NCBI RefSeq assembly: GCF_023065955.2
Contig: NW_026622985.1
Coordinates: 75,443,931-75,507,930 of the forward strand
Direction of reading: 5' to 3'
From: Ursus arctos
Lineage: Eukaryota; Chordata; Mammalia; Carnivora; Ursidae
DNA length: 64,000 nt
The translations under genes and the position numbers were made by a program. Within the stretch, counting starts at the first letter, position 1; the number at the start of each line of letters is the position of its first letter. This document shows positions 11,046 through 23,300 of the stretch, one piece after another. Under the pieces are notes generated by a model. It made no database searches. It was given only the letters and a program-made list of their open reading frames with translations, and had not been told where the DNA came from.

Positions 11046-12814
11046 CCCCTCCCATTTTTTAGTTGTGATATTTCTATTTATTCAGAGGACTTAGCATTTA
11101 CATTCTAATCTTATCTTTATTTTACTCGTAGATGTACAATTAAATATATGCAACAATATACACTAGAAGCATTTTGGCTAAAATTATCTTTGATTGGATG
11201 AAGACTGTTCTCTAGCAGATTCCTCAGCAGGAAAGAACTTGTGAATGCAATATTCCCTGAGTTTTTACATGGTTAAAATGAGTTTTCTATAGCTGTGAAA
11301 ACTGAAGGACAGCATATAAAACTCCTGGACCACACATTCGCCCTCGAACTTCTTAAAAATGTTACTTTACTTTTATCTCACATCATATACAGTTGTTGAC
11401 AATTTCAGAGTTTTTGAATTTCTGATTTGTGGTTGTCTTTTATATCTTCAGTTACTTGTTTAATCATATTAAATTCACTTTTCAATACTGTGTTACAATA
11501 TTCCTTTGCTTTACTGCTTTTTCTCAGGGCAAGGCAATTATTGTCTTGCACAATTCTTCATTTTCTTCTCCTTTATTATTTTTTTAGCAAGATAATAGTG
11601 TTCACCATCTCATTTAGAGCAGGATAAGAAATGCTTCAGAATCAAAGTCAAAAGTTGCACAATTTCCCATTATTACTGCATGTCTCTCTTACAACTTGAT
11701 TTTCTCTCCCTGGGACTCAGACATCTCTTTGCTATCAAATAAACCCTCTGGATGATTGTCCATTACCTATTTTCAATTATTGTTTCTAATGCTATCTTCA
11801 GTATTAGAAATGATGAGAAATTGAGCATTTTTCCCTTGGAGAATACAACTTGATGCTATCTTACTAGCTGAGCTCTACATATCCAAAATCGATACCTTAG
11901 TTTCTTCCCATATTCCCTAAGTTTTAAAGAAAAATTAGAATGCTGTAAATAAATGTGGTGCCAGATGCACTCCAGCAAATGATAGCTCTTAGAATAGCAT
12001 CTGAAATGACAATATGTACTCACTTGGAATTCAGAAATGAAAATGTCCCAGTGCCTTGCTTCATTACTGAAGGGAATCAGCCTTAGAGCGCAGCAATTGC
12101 CTGTTCCCACCAGCTGACAATGAAATGAATACTCTGTAGGAGCTGAGATGATTGTGGCATTAAACTTAGCAGTCACTCCATGATCCTGCAAGACTGCTAC
12201 TGAATCTAAACTAAATCAGTTCTGAGAAGTCTGTACAGAACTTGTTCATCATTTAAAATCTGGAGGGGGAAAAATGACTAAAATCAAATGAGTTAGGAAA
12301 GATATTATCAACTAAGAGACAACTCAGGGATCTGTTTTAGATCAAACTGAGAAAATAGGGCAGAAACAGCCAAACAGCCTAAGGAGAGTTGACATCATGT
12401 GCAAAAGCCTAAGAGATTGTTTTATTATTGTCATCAGTTGCAATGATGATGATAATAATAGTGATCTGGTGTTCAGTGAACACAAACCAATGCAATAACA
12501 ACAGCATTGGTTATAGAAAGGAAAGCATAATGCGGCTTCCCTGGCTGGTAAGCTTGGCATCTGAGTTACCCAGAGTATAACCAATAGCAGGGACACCAAG
12601 GGAATGAAGAGTAGTAGGTGCCTGAGTTGGGGTGAGCATATAATATGTCATCACAGAAGGAGACCATGGGTCTTAGTCCTCTTATTTCTTCTCTTGCTTA
12701 AAGGGTAATGAGTGAAAAGGTAAGTCCTGGGGATATTAGGAGTGAAAGGAGCGAGGTGGGGGGTGGGAGGAAGAGAGAAGAATATTGATATCTCTGGGTA
12801 AAGTTTTTTGAATA
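11046..12814. other. Unassigned DNA
   Basis: About 1.8 kb without a firm call. The T-rich part at 11340-11640 could be decayed LINE. A 111-codon minus-strand frame at 11856-12191 has no recognisable motif. I do not support a gene here. Confidence 0.35.
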
Positions 12815-12960
12815 TGTCTCACTTAAAATTCACAACAATGCAATCAGTTAGATGCTATAACTTCCAATCTACATAGAAAGTAACTGAGGTTTGGAGAAGT
12901 TAAAATTGTCCAAGTGCCAGGCAGTGAAGAGAGCAGAGTGCCAACTGAAAGCCCACTGAG
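12815..12960 (-). mobile_element. MIR SINE fragment
   Basis: The plus strand carries the reverse of the MIR core: 'aattcacaacaatgcaatc', then 'gtaactgaggtttggagaag' and 'gtccaagtgccaggcag'. It is diverged and has no visible target duplication. Confidence 0.65.
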
Positions 12961-13599
12961 GCAAAGCCATGTCCCTTCAGTTGAAGGGCTTGAGCTGAAG
13001 CTGAACAGGGAGATGAAATGGAAGACACTTGAGGATGGGATCTCCTCCATTTGGAACTTCCTCATTGATGTAGCCCTCCTGCAAGTCCTCCTTTTGTCTT
13101 AAGAAATTGGAGGGTATATAAAGATTGTGCATCAAGATGCTTGTTATAGCATTTACTTCTATCTGCAAATGAACAGGCCCAGAAAGATGCAAGAGATTCT
13201 TTTAATGTACATACATAAAAAGTCTACTTGTGAAGACCAAGTTTGGCTCGGGTAACTAATCTTCATAGCTAAAATACAGAACTATTTGCAAAGTACGTTA
13301 AAACTTCTTGTGGTCATAGTGCACCTTATGTCTGTGGTATTCAGCCTCCATGAATGTTGACCGAATTGTAAATTATGCCAAACTCCATTTTCCAACAACT
13401 ATTAATGATAAGAGAATTGTGTCTGATATGGCACTATCTTGTAAGTAATTTCTGTTTATTTGTTTACTTCTGTCCAGAGTATATTTGTGCAAGTCTCTTG
13501 CGATTAGTTATGTTTTGTGAAAACACACAACTACAATGACACTTAAGCACAGAACCATTAGTCTACATTTTTAATAAAGGTATGAATTTTTTGTACACT
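12961..13599. other. Unassigned DNA
   Basis: Nothing recognised. Overlapping short frames on both strands at 12914-13192 have no identifiable domain. Confidence 0.35.
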
Positions 13600-13784
13600 T
13601 GATTCATCAAGTACTGACAAATATGACTAAATGTCCCATTATGCTTTGGGTTTGTCTATTTCTTTTGCAGATCTGCCAATTCTTGCTTAGTATATTTTGA
13701 AGTTTCATTATTTGATACATCCAAGTTTAAAATATGGTGTATTAATACTTTTAAAAATTATACTCTGATCTTATTTATCTTTTT

Positions 13785-13793
13785 AAAAAAGAT

Positions 13794-13828
<35 letters not shown>

Positions 13829-13998
13829 TTTGAGAGAGAGAGAAAGAGAGCATATGAGCAGGGGGAGGGGCAGAGAGAGAGAGAGAGAGACAAGCAGACT
13901 CCCCACTGAACAGGGAGCTCCATCCCAGGACCCTGAGATCATGACCTGAGCCAAAATCAAGAGTCGGACACTTAAACAGTGGGCCACCCAGGCACCCC
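13785..13998 (-). mobile_element. Can-SINE, older subfamily, with expanded TTTA tail
   Basis: The A tail appears as a (TTTA)n run at 13792-13830. A GA-rich block follows, then 'gagatcatgacctgagcc' and the head complement 'gccacccaggcacccc' ending at 13998. Target duplications are not clear. The tetranucleotide tail is a likely polymorphic microsatellite. Confidence 0.93.
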
Positions 13999-14306
13999 AT
14001 GTTTACCTTTAATAATGTTTTTTTCCTTTCAGTTTTCTCTGTATGTTAATGTAAGTATACTAATTTTCATTTTGTTAGGAATATGTTTTTCTACTCTTGA
14101 CTTTTAAATTTTCTTTGTATGATACTAACATAAGTACACCAGTTTTTGTTTGGTTAGGAATATCTCTTTCTATTTTTTGGTTTTCAGAACTTTTGGATCA
14201 TTATTTTTAGATGTACTTCTTACCAATAAGATATAGTGAGTGGCCTATGTGTATGTTTTTAAAATCCAGTCTGAGAAAAAAAAATTAACTGGCTCAATCT
14301 GCCAGT

Positions 14307-14418
14307 TTTTCAACTGAAGCATTTATCCATTTATAACCATGATGGTTATTGATATATTTGAATTTTCAACTGAAGCATTTATCCATTTATAACCATGATG
14401 GTTATTGATATATTTGAA
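14307..14418. repeat. Exact 56-bp tandem duplication
   Basis: Two head-to-tail copies, 14307-14362 and 14363-14418, starting TTTTCAACTGAAGCATTTA and identical by eye over all 56 positions. They lie within an old, strongly diverged L1 segment. Identity between copies inside decayed sequence implies a recent duplication, gene conversion or an assembly artefact. Confidence 0.97.
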
Positions 14419-14760
14419 TTTATTTCTCTGGTCTTATTTTTGCTTTTAATGTTACTTTTCCCCCCCTTTTCTTGTTTTTCCCCCTCTTTGGATTATGGTT
14501 TTTTTTTTTTAATTCCATCTCTTTAACTACAAATTTGGAGAATATATTCCACAACTAATTCTGTTAGTAGTTACTTTAAACTTTCTATCATGAGCTATTA
14601 GCTTCTTCAAGTCTGAAATCAATAAAAAAATCTCTATCATCCTCTCAAGCAATGTAAAGACCTTAGAATTCCAAATATGTCTGACCTGTGTGACATTATC
14701 GTTGAGTATTTTGTGGCTTTCTCTGTATCTCACAATATAGTATTATTGTTGTCCCTGGCT

Positions 14761-15349
14761 TATATTAGGTGTTGGTGATTATTTGTTAAATTAACGATTA
14801 ACAGTTAAATGTGTGGCACAGTTAGAGCAGCATAATGTCATTGAATAAGTTATACATCTTGATCTGAGTCTGCTTCTGGGTCGCCTGTGGCTGCTCATCT
14901 CCTCTGTTCCCCCACCTTATTTTTCTGGTTCTTTCTTTTACTATCTCTTCAATAACTATTCTGTTGTCTTCTCCCATCTTTTTCTATTCTCTCTCAGACA
15001 AAATCAATAAAACTCTGCAACATTTATGTAGCAATGCTGGAAAAAGGTAGGGTTGATCGATCCAGAATAGCACTTGAGCACCAACGTTGTGCTAGCCTCT
15101 ACGTTAGCACTGGGACTATTACACTTAGTTAATACTGCCTATCGAAATCTCAATTTACAACCTTAATTTTAGCTCTTCAAAATGCTGAGCATTACTTATG
15201 CGAAGTTCAGTACTTATAAGGTATTTAGTAAAACTACTTAATTCACTGGTGACTCTACTTTAAAGGTACTATCCCCTGACAATAGTAATGAAGCTCAAGG
15301 TCTACATCTACCCATATTAAAGTATCTTTGAAGAGCATTTTGTCATACT
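14761..15349. other. Unassigned DNA
   Basis: Nothing recognised between the old L1 and the truncated young L1. Confidence 0.4.
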
Positions 15350-16175
15350 TCATTAGCCATCAGGGAAATTCAGATCAAAACCACATTGAGATACCACCTT
15401 ACGCCAGTTAGAATGGCAAAAATTGACAAGACAAGAAACAACAAATGTTGGAAAGGATATGGAGAAAGGGGATCCCTCTTACACTGCTGGTGGGAATGCA
15501 AGTTGGTACAGCCACTTTGGAAAACAGTGTGGAGGTCCCTTAAAAAGTTAAAAATAGAGCTACCCTATGATCCAGCCATTGCACTACTGGGTATTTACCC
15601 CAAAGATACAGACGTAGTGAAGAGAAGGGCCATATGCCCCCCAATGTTCATAGCAGCATTGTCCACAATAGCTACATTGTGGAAGGAGCCGAGATGCCCT
15701 TCAACAGATGACTGGATTAAGAAGATGTGGTCCATATATACAATGGAATATTACTCAGCCATCAGAAAGAATGATTACCCAACATTTGCAGCAACAGGAC
15801 AGGACTGGAGGAGATTATGCTAAGTGAAATAAGTCAAGCAGAGAAAGACAATTATATGGTTTCACTCATTTATGGAACATAAGAAATAGAAGGAAGATCA
15901 GTAGGAGAAGGAAGGGAAGAATGAAGGGGGGGTAAACAGAAGGGGGAATGAACCATGAGAGATTGTGGACTCTAGGAAACAAACTGAGGGCTTCAGAGGG
16001 GAGGAGGCTGGGGGAACTGAATAGGCCGGTGATGGGTATTAAGGAAGGCACATATTGCATAGAGCACTGGCTGTTATATGCAAATAATGAATCATGGAAC
16101 ACGACATCAAAAACTAAGGATGTACTGTAAGGTGCCTAACATAACATAATAAAAAATTATTAAAAAAAAAAAGAA
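15350..16175 (+). mobile_element. 5'-truncated carnivore L1 (ORF2 C-terminus, 3' UTR, A tail)
   Basis: Starts mid-ORF2 ('gccatcagggaaattcagat') and runs through the 3' UTR with its G-run ('gaagggggggtaaacag') to an A-rich tail at about 16144-16173. An open frame at 15386-15823 holds the conserved C-terminal ORF2 features HCWWECK and DWIKKM...MEYYSAI. Compared with the copy at 45594, a 1-nt loss near 15795-15803 ends it in RRLC. A 3-nt loss follows at about 15853. No clear target duplication. Confidence 0.93.
15386..15823 (+). pseudogene. L1 ORF2 C-terminal remnant, frameshifted
   Basis: 145 codons of the L1 ORF2 C-terminal region, lacking the endonuclease and reverse-transcriptase domains. 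It includes the cysteine/histidine-bearing segment (LLHCWWECK at about residues 31-39) and the [15 protein letters not shown] motif. Frame is lost near the end relative to the sister copy at 45665-46048. It is not functional alone. Confidence 0.88.
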
Positions 16176-16872
16176 ATTGAGCTAGTGTGAAGCAGATGGT
16201 AGCCTGTGTGTCAGCCAGTCTATTTCGATTTCTGGTTTGTCATTACTATTAAAGAATAATTCTTCAGGAGTCACAACTGAAATCCTGGGTTGTTAACTAG
16301 GTCTGTCCTCCATAATCTCTGAATTTCATTTTTGTCTCAAAGCTCTGGTCAGATTTCCAGCCTCTCAACCATCACTTACAAACTGGCAGATGCCTTGAGG
16401 GGAAAAGCAGCACTGAGTGTTGCACACACTCACTTTTCCCTCTCTTCAGCAATCTGGCTCTCAAGTCCTTGCTACCTTGGAATCTCTAATGTCTTCAAAC
16501 AGATAACGCGTGCATGCGTATGTGTGCGCATGCACGCACGTGTGTGTGTTTTTGTGTTTTAATCCAGCTTTTCATTTTCTTAGTTTTTCTTGGAAGAATG
16601 ATTGGTCTGCTATCAGCTAGTCTGCCATAGCTGGAAGCAGAAGTTGTGGTGGGTAACTGGAATTAACACAGCATACTGAGAGAGAAGTGTGGAAAAGGAA
16701 AGACAGAATAAGTTTTCATTTTAAATCACTGTTATGTTAATCTGTAATCTGATAAAAAAAAAATATTGTTATCTGTCAAGTTATCTGTCACCCAACCCTG
16801 TTATGTGGTCTCTGGAGTTCTTGCTGAAGATACCTATAAAGAAATAAGTAAGTATTGTCCTACTAATTTGTT
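16176..16872. other. Unassigned DNA
   Basis: No recognised repeat apart from the alternating tract at 16506-16549. A 76-codon plus-strand frame runs through that tract and looks incidental. Confidence 0.4.
16506..16549. repeat. 44-bp strictly alternating purine-pyrimidine tract
   Basis: Every base alternates purine and pyrimidine for 44 bp, mixing GC, GT, AT and AC steps (for example 'gtgtgcgcatgcacgcacg'). The GC-rich core makes it one of the strongest Z-DNA-prone sites in the window. The TG/CA and CG steps fit decay of a GC/GT microsatellite. Confidence 0.92.
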
Positions 16873-17034
16873 GTATATTTGTTGGTTTTTTAGAGGGGGA
16901 AGGGGCAGAGGGAGAAGGAGAGAGAAGGCCAGTGAGGGGCCTGACACGGGGCTCAATCTCACAACCCTGAGATCATGACCTGAGCTGAAATCAAAAGTCT
17001 GACACTTAACGTACTGAGCCACCCCAGGTGCCCC
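16873..17034 (-). mobile_element. Can-SINE, older, tail-shortened
   Basis: Minus-strand SINE with a GA-rich block, 'gagatcatgacctgagctg' core and 'gccaccccaggtgcccc' head complement. The target duplication is tgtcctactaatttgtt at 16856-16872 against tgtcctaataattgtt at 17035-17050, an imperfect match. Confidence 0.9.
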
Positions 17035-17084
17035 TGTCCTAATAATTGTTAACATCTAAGTATGAGTAGTACTTCTTTCATAAG

Positions 17085-17215
17085 CTTGGGAAAAATCATC
17101 AATCTGTGGAGTTGGAAGGGACCTTAGAAAACACATACCAGTCTCTCATGAAGAAGCCAAATTGCCCAGGGTCCCACACTATTTGGAGGAAAGAACAGTA
17201 AGTGTGTTCTTCCTG
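17085..17215 (-). mobile_element. MIR3-like fragment
   Basis: The plus strand reads 'gttggaagggaccttagaaa', then 'ttgcccagggtcccacac', which is the reverse of MIR3/MIRc. Diverged; edges uncertain. Confidence 0.6.
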
Positions 17216-19884
17216 TCCAGCACTCTTTCAACAACACTCTATTGCTTGCAGCAGATCAGTTATGTCATGGGGAGATTTCTGTTGACTGACAATTCTTGGA
17301 TTCTACAGCTCTAATGTACCCCTCCCCCCGCCGAGAAAGAAACTTTTATGATCGTTGCCTGTTAATCTCACTCCATCCCATACCCTAAACTTTCTCTTTG
17401 AAATACTGGTATAGGGTGTCAAAAGATGACTGTGATTTTCAAACTTGCATGGTACTGTATATATGAGGGTGTTGTATGTGGGAAGTTGAATAGAAAGGTT
17501 TGTAAGCATAAGAAGACTGGGTAGAGAGAATGTTAACTGGATGAAGTCACAACAAAGGCTAAAGAGCTATCATGTTAATATACTTGTTGAACAAGTTTAA
17601 GAGCATGAATCAAGCACATCATCTCTAAAATCGTCAATTCCAAATTTTTGAAGACATAATTTCAAGATAAGTAAGGTAAATTTTTTATACTGGCTTCTTT
17701 ATATACATTTCCAGTTTTTTCAGTTCCAGCTGAATTGAAAATGAAAGTGAGTTTTTATTGCCAACTTCAAGTTCTAAGGCATATCTTCTATCAGTCCTCA
17801 AATTACCTCCAATTAGGTGTGGGTGTGTGTGCAGTGATTCTTAGAAGTCAAGCTGAACAGGCTAAGTGTTTGAAGTCATTATATCCTTAAAATGGAGAAC
17901 AAATATTTCTATGTGAGAACATCAAATAAGAAATTAAAGATCAATTTGCAGGATGAAAAAAATACCTTATTAATTCATGACTCTTTTAACCTGCCTAAGA
18001 ATCCAGATTTTTCACTCAGTGTAATAAGAAAACAAACACTGGTGATTGGAAGACCATAAAGCCATCTGATTTTTTTGTGTGTGTTCTCAAAGTCTAAGTC
18101 ATGGATAAAGCTACATAAAATTACCAGATACATATGAACAGTGTGATTCAAGGAAAGTCATGATGCTATACCTTTAGGTAACTATTTCCTAAAATCTCCC
18201 AAAATTTTGCCTTTTTAATCTGTCCAGAAATCCCTTCTATTGGAGGAGCAAATGGCGATGTTAACACCATTAAACACGGTACTTGGAACAGGTCATTTTT
18301 ATGCACTTAGTTTCTTGCACATATTTGACACTTAGATATTTTTGTTGTTAACACAGATCAATTCGGCAAGTTCTATATTGCAGAGTTCTGAGAAGACAGA
18401 AGAAAGGAAATATTTTTCCTTAGAAAGGACTACAAAAAGATTGGCAGGGAGGAGCATTTGAGGGAGGAAGCCTGAGTATACATGGCCAGGAGATGTATAG
18501 AACATAAAGGCATGCACTTCCTAGTTTTTCCAGTGCCAACTGTGCTAAGTGGCCTCCTGTTTTGTACTGTTGTCTCAAGTAATAACTTTCTCTGACTTAC
18601 ACTGTAGGTTCCTTGCACCTTTTCATACTTCCATATTTGAGAATGCTAACAGCTTCCAGTTTCTTTCTCTTCTTAGTTCTAAAGACCTTTATTTATTCCC
18701 AAGCACAACCAGGGACCACACTAAGAAGTAAAATGTTAAAATGTTGCCACTTATGAGCAAAGTATTAGTTACTTATGTTTTACTATCAATGAAATAAGAA
18801 ATAACATTAAGAGCAAAAGAATAGCCTGTTGTCTTCTCTTTCCAAGCTGAGTATGTATTCTTTCCTCATTCATTCTGAACATGGTTCATTTGAGACAAAC
18901 TGATACAATTATACCTTGTAACTATTACCATTTTTGCGCTGTAATATTCTTTCGCAAATTTCTTTGATGATTCTAATAATTGCTCTTTTCATTTTAAGAT
19001 CCTCTGGTTCTAAATATTTGATAAACACTGCATCAAAGCTTTTATTATTTTTGGTGAGGAAGTAGGAAAACAGTTGGCGATTAACCAGTCTAAAACTCAA
19101 AGATAGATTTTAAAGTAATCATGGCCGTCATAGGAGTATTTTTGCAATAAAATCCATAATATACATTTCATTCTAGATATAGTGAGTGTCTTCTGTAGTT
19201 GTCGTCTTCTTTTATGTGAGGGTTGTTAGTTTGTTAGCTGGTTATACAGGAGCTAATCAGAGCATTGATTCTGACTCCTTCCTTGATACATTTTATTTAA
19301 AAATATTCCATGTGTATCACGTATAGTAAAGGAAATAAAATTCTGGAAAATTGTGTGTGTGTGTGAATGTGTATATGTCCGAGGGGGTATCTATTCATGT
19401 AAATACTGTAAACTAAGAATTTTTACTGAGCATACCTCAAGAAATTGAATACTTATGGGGAGATAGCATCTAAACATGAATTTCTAACTTGCTTCTTCAA
19501 AGTCCATTACTGTTTAAATCCTAGGAGTAGAAAGCCTTTAATAGTATTGCTTCCTGTGAGGCTTCAGGTATTTGACTACTACCTCAAGTTCTAAGACCTA
19601 GGCTTCAGAGGCACGTTAGAACTTTGAATGTTCTGAGATTTAATATGAGCAATTACCTTGCTCTTCTGCCTGGCTGGTAAATCATTTACTCCAGCGGGAA
19701 AATTTTTCTTTTAAAAATGCTTCTTTTGAAAAAAAAAAAAAACAAACCTCAAAACAGAGTTGAAATAGAAGCACTGTGTAATTGCTCCACATACAAACCT
19801 ACCAGAATAGAAAAGTGGTTGGCTTTTTAACTTAAAACCCAGTGGGAACATGGGGGAAATGAGTTTAAGGTAAGAAAGATAGAT
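17216..19884. other. Unassigned DNA
   Basis: About 2.7 kb without a recognised gene. Minor simple sequence: short GT runs near 17819-17831 and 19353-19364, and an A-run near 19729-19742. Open frames are at most 68 codons with no recognised motif. Confidence 0.4.
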
Positions 19885-19899
19885 CTAAAATTCTTTCTG

Positions 19900-20271
19900 A
19901 AGGAGATTATGCTAAGTGAAATAAGTCAAGCAGAGAAAGACAATTATCATATGGTTTCACTCATTTATGGAACATAAGAAATAGCAGGAAGATCGGTAGG
20001 AAAAGGAAGGGAAGAATGAAGGGGGGGTAAACAGAAGGGGGAATGAACCATGAGAGACTGTGGACTCTGGGAAACAAACTGAGGACTTCAGAGGGGAGGG
20101 GGGTGGGGGACTGGCATAGGCTGGTGATGGGTATTAAGGAGGGCACGTTTTGCATGGTGCATTATTTACACGCAAATAATGAATCATGGAACACTACATC
20201 AAAAACTAAGGATGTACTGTATGGTGACTAACATAACAACAAAAAATTATTTTTAAAAATTTTTTTAAAAA
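19900..20271 (+). mobile_element. 5'-truncated carnivore L1 3' end
   Basis: Begins at the last ORF2 codons ('aggagattatgctaagtga') and contains the whole 3' UTR, very similar to the copy at 15820-16175. It ends in an A/T-rich tail. A perfect 14-bp target duplication (taaaattctttctg) lies at 19886-19899 and 20272-20285. It is a small, young 5'-truncated insertion. Confidence 0.95.
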
Positions 20272-20285
20272 TAAAATTCTTTCTG

Positions 20286-23237
20286 CTAAATAGAGGAACA
20301 GAACAAATTACTGGATGGAGAGAGTTAAACTTTGGTATTAGTGGAAGTGTGTAAATATACATTCTGTCTCAAAAGGCCTGGAGGGCAAAGTAACACTTTG
20401 TCCTGGAGCTGAAGAGCCATTCCTATCCACTCCACACCCCCAAGGTCTAGCAACAGGACAGCGCTGTTGGGGTCCAACAGTCCTGAGTCCAGGTTATAGG
20501 CATTCCAATGATAACCTGTGTGCATTTCTTATACAAAATGGAGAGAAAAATGGTTTTCAGAACCAAAATCATAACCAGAAAGATGTGTTCCATAAAAGAG
20601 GGAGCCAAACTGACTCCATAGCCGGATGGTTCTCTTCCTGTCTCAAAAGGAAAAGTGAGTATCTATTTTCCTTTCATCCTGTCAACCTAAATAATGAAAT
20701 AAATTAAGGCAAATTCAAAATTGTCAAAAAAAGAGAAGTTTCTTTGGGAGTAGAAGAGGAACTGGAATTTGAAACACACAAACTGTAGCGAGCTACAGGC
20801 AAGTCCTTGGAGGGTTTGGTGTAGGCTGTATTTCCAGGCAGGAAATGTAAAGAGGGGAGAGCTCGGTTAGAGTTTATAATATTAGAATTTTCTTCAATGA
20901 CAATGAATTGATCAGTAGTTACCTCAAAACAACCTTGGGAAACAGTTCGAGTTTTTCTTATGATTTCCAGAGGCATAAGCAAAGCTAACCCAAGTCAAGT
21001 TCGTCTCGCAAAACAGACTAAATTAAGCTTTGTTTATATGACTAAACTGGTTTTATTGGCTCAGGAGTTTTTCAAGGCCAGTCTCTGTTTGGTTTTGATG
21101 TTAACAATTCTATGAACTCACAGACTTCCGTAACTCTGAATAGAATGTTGCCTGTTTACCCCCATGCATGTATTGATGCTATCACGACATTTCCTTGGCT
21201 GGTAGATGCATCACTGTCCTCTGCCTTCATCTTCCTGCAGCCCACGCCATTGCACGGTGATGCTCGGAGAGGCGGGCCTTGGACTGGACCCTGTGTCCAG
21301 CAGATGTTCTGGCTGTGGTGACTGTGGTCACCAAGAGGACCACTTCCTAAGAGTGGCCTCCCCTTCCTATCTGTGGAGGGGGTCACCACGCCTCCCTTGG
21401 GGGCATCAGTCAGCATCATTATGTTTGCTGTTCATTATCTAAACCCTCCAAACTCTTTTAAGAACTGTCTAATCCACAGCAAGCAAGACACCCATGAGCA
21501 CTGACCCTTTAGGGCCATCCAAAGAGATATTAAAATGCTGAAGTTTTAAACTTTAAAAGGTAATAGAAACATTACTGCCGGTGTAACGCAATTTCAATAT
21601 TTAAACATGCACTTAAATTCTCAGCATTTAGGCCCACTTTATACAATATTTTAATGCCTAATAAAATGAGGAACAATCCAGTATTACAGCATAATTTGTG
21701 CGACTATCCATGCTATGATAACAAGAGAAAAATAGCCTCCAGGGGTCTAGACTGAAGTGTCCCCAAAATTGAGAAGGAAACAAAGAAAAAGAAAATACAA
21801 TAGGAAAATTCATTATCTTAGTTATTATAGCAAAATTATACTGGTTTGTGATTTATCAATCACGGATGAAAGATGTAAACAGCACCAGAAATCATCCTTT
21901 CTGCAGAGATGACAGTCATAATTGAGGTTTCATCATTTATATGCTTGTCCAAAGTGGTAATTTAGAACTACTGCTACTGGCTTTGGCTGTCTCCAGAATG
22001 ATAATTATGAATTAAGTGGTGAGCAGATGCTTGGAAATAAAAGTTTGCCCTGGGCTGCCAAGAGCCTAAGGACAAAGCTAACAGTCCTGATAAAACAGTA
22101 GTAGTTTAAGCACAAGATTGTCAATACAGCCACAGTCTACCAATTTGCTAAGCATTGATGGATATCAGCCATGACATACAAATATGGATGATTTTAAGAA
22201 AAGAACCGGTCTCTGATACATCATCCTTTTTGCTTTTCTTTATATGGGTCTGTGCCCACTCTGAATATCTTAAAGCAGGAACCCAAAATTAATTCACAAG
22301 AAAAAGAGAAACAGGCTAGTAAAAATTGTATTTATAAGCTCACAGCAGAAAATATGTGGTTAAAATGGGATTTGTTCTTTCTTATTGCTATTGGAATGGA
22401 CACTTAATTTTATCCCTAAAATGAAATGAAACTTTCAGAAAATTTATGGCTGCTGAGAGCACAGTTTCTCACATGCCAGGCTATGTTAGTCAAGTTGAGA
22501 ATAAATCATCAAAGAAATCTGACTAGTACTACAATGCTGTCCATGCAAAGTAATATTTAACTTTCTACCCACATAAAACAACTGTAGGACAGCTATCATG
22601 AATGAGTTCACTGCATTCTGTAAAATCACATCTCAGCATCACTGACAATTAGCATTCTTTCTCTTTCCTTTGTGCTTAGTCTTTTTGTACCTTCCCTTTT
22701 TCTCATCCTCTCTCCATTGCTACTTCTCTAAAAATATTTTCCTTACTCTGACACTGGAAGGTTGGCTTGGCTACCCTCCTGCCCTCAGTTGTCTTCCCCC
22801 ACATTTTCCCTCTGTCACTGGGATTAACTCTGCTTCCTTGGAAGCCTCTCCAGGTGATAATACTAATGATCACAGACATGTTCTCCATTTTTTCCATACT
22901 ATTGACATGACATTATTACATGGTATTATTCATTTAGATTGAGAATGATGACTGATATTCTTTCTACAAATATGCTTAGATTCTTTCTACAAATACCTTT
23001 CTTGCTTGAATGCATATTAAGATTTTTTTTTATCCAAACAAATTGAAAATTATCTAACAATTATATAATTTAAAAGCCTTGAGATGAAGGATTATCTTTG
23101 TCATTTTGTGGCCTCTAATTAATGCTTCAACATTGATTGGGAAAAGAGATTTCTGGTTAATAAATTACGAGTCCACATTATAATAAAAAAAACCCCTCAA
23201 TTAGAGTAAACACAATTATGATGTATAAACAAAATGT
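20286..23237. other. Unassigned DNA
   Basis: About 3 kb with no recognised gene or repeat. The 21190-21410 part is richer in G+C and CpG than its surroundings and has overlapping frames of 78-87 codons on both strands, but none resembles a known protein. A 16-bp direct repeat (attctttctacaaata) occurs at 22957-22972 and 22980-22995. Confidence 0.4.
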
Positions 23238-23300
23238 AATAGTATTATTTTTTTTAGTGCTTACTATGTGTCAGAGACTTTGCATTGTTTATTGAACACA
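23238..23300 (-). mobile_element. Possible MIR fragment
   Basis: 'gtgcttactatgtgtcagag' followed by 'actttgcattg' resembles the reversed MIR 3' region. Short and tentative. Confidence 0.4.

Larger units (their letters stand above)
13600..14760 (-). mobile_element. Old L1 ORF2 5' / inter-ORF segment (antisense), split by a SINE
   Basis: The plus strand contains reversed L1M anchors: 'gtttgtctatttcttttgca' near 13648, 'ccatttataaccatgatgg' near 14330, and 'gttattgatatatttga' at about 14344. A Can-SINE sits inside at 13785-13998 and an exact 56-bp tandem duplication at 14307-14418. No frame is intact. Boundaries are approximate. Confidence 0.6.

Noticed and set aside
11856..12191. 111-codon minus-strand frame
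   Set aside because: No signal peptide, domain or family resemblance, and frames of this length occur by chance in 64 kb.
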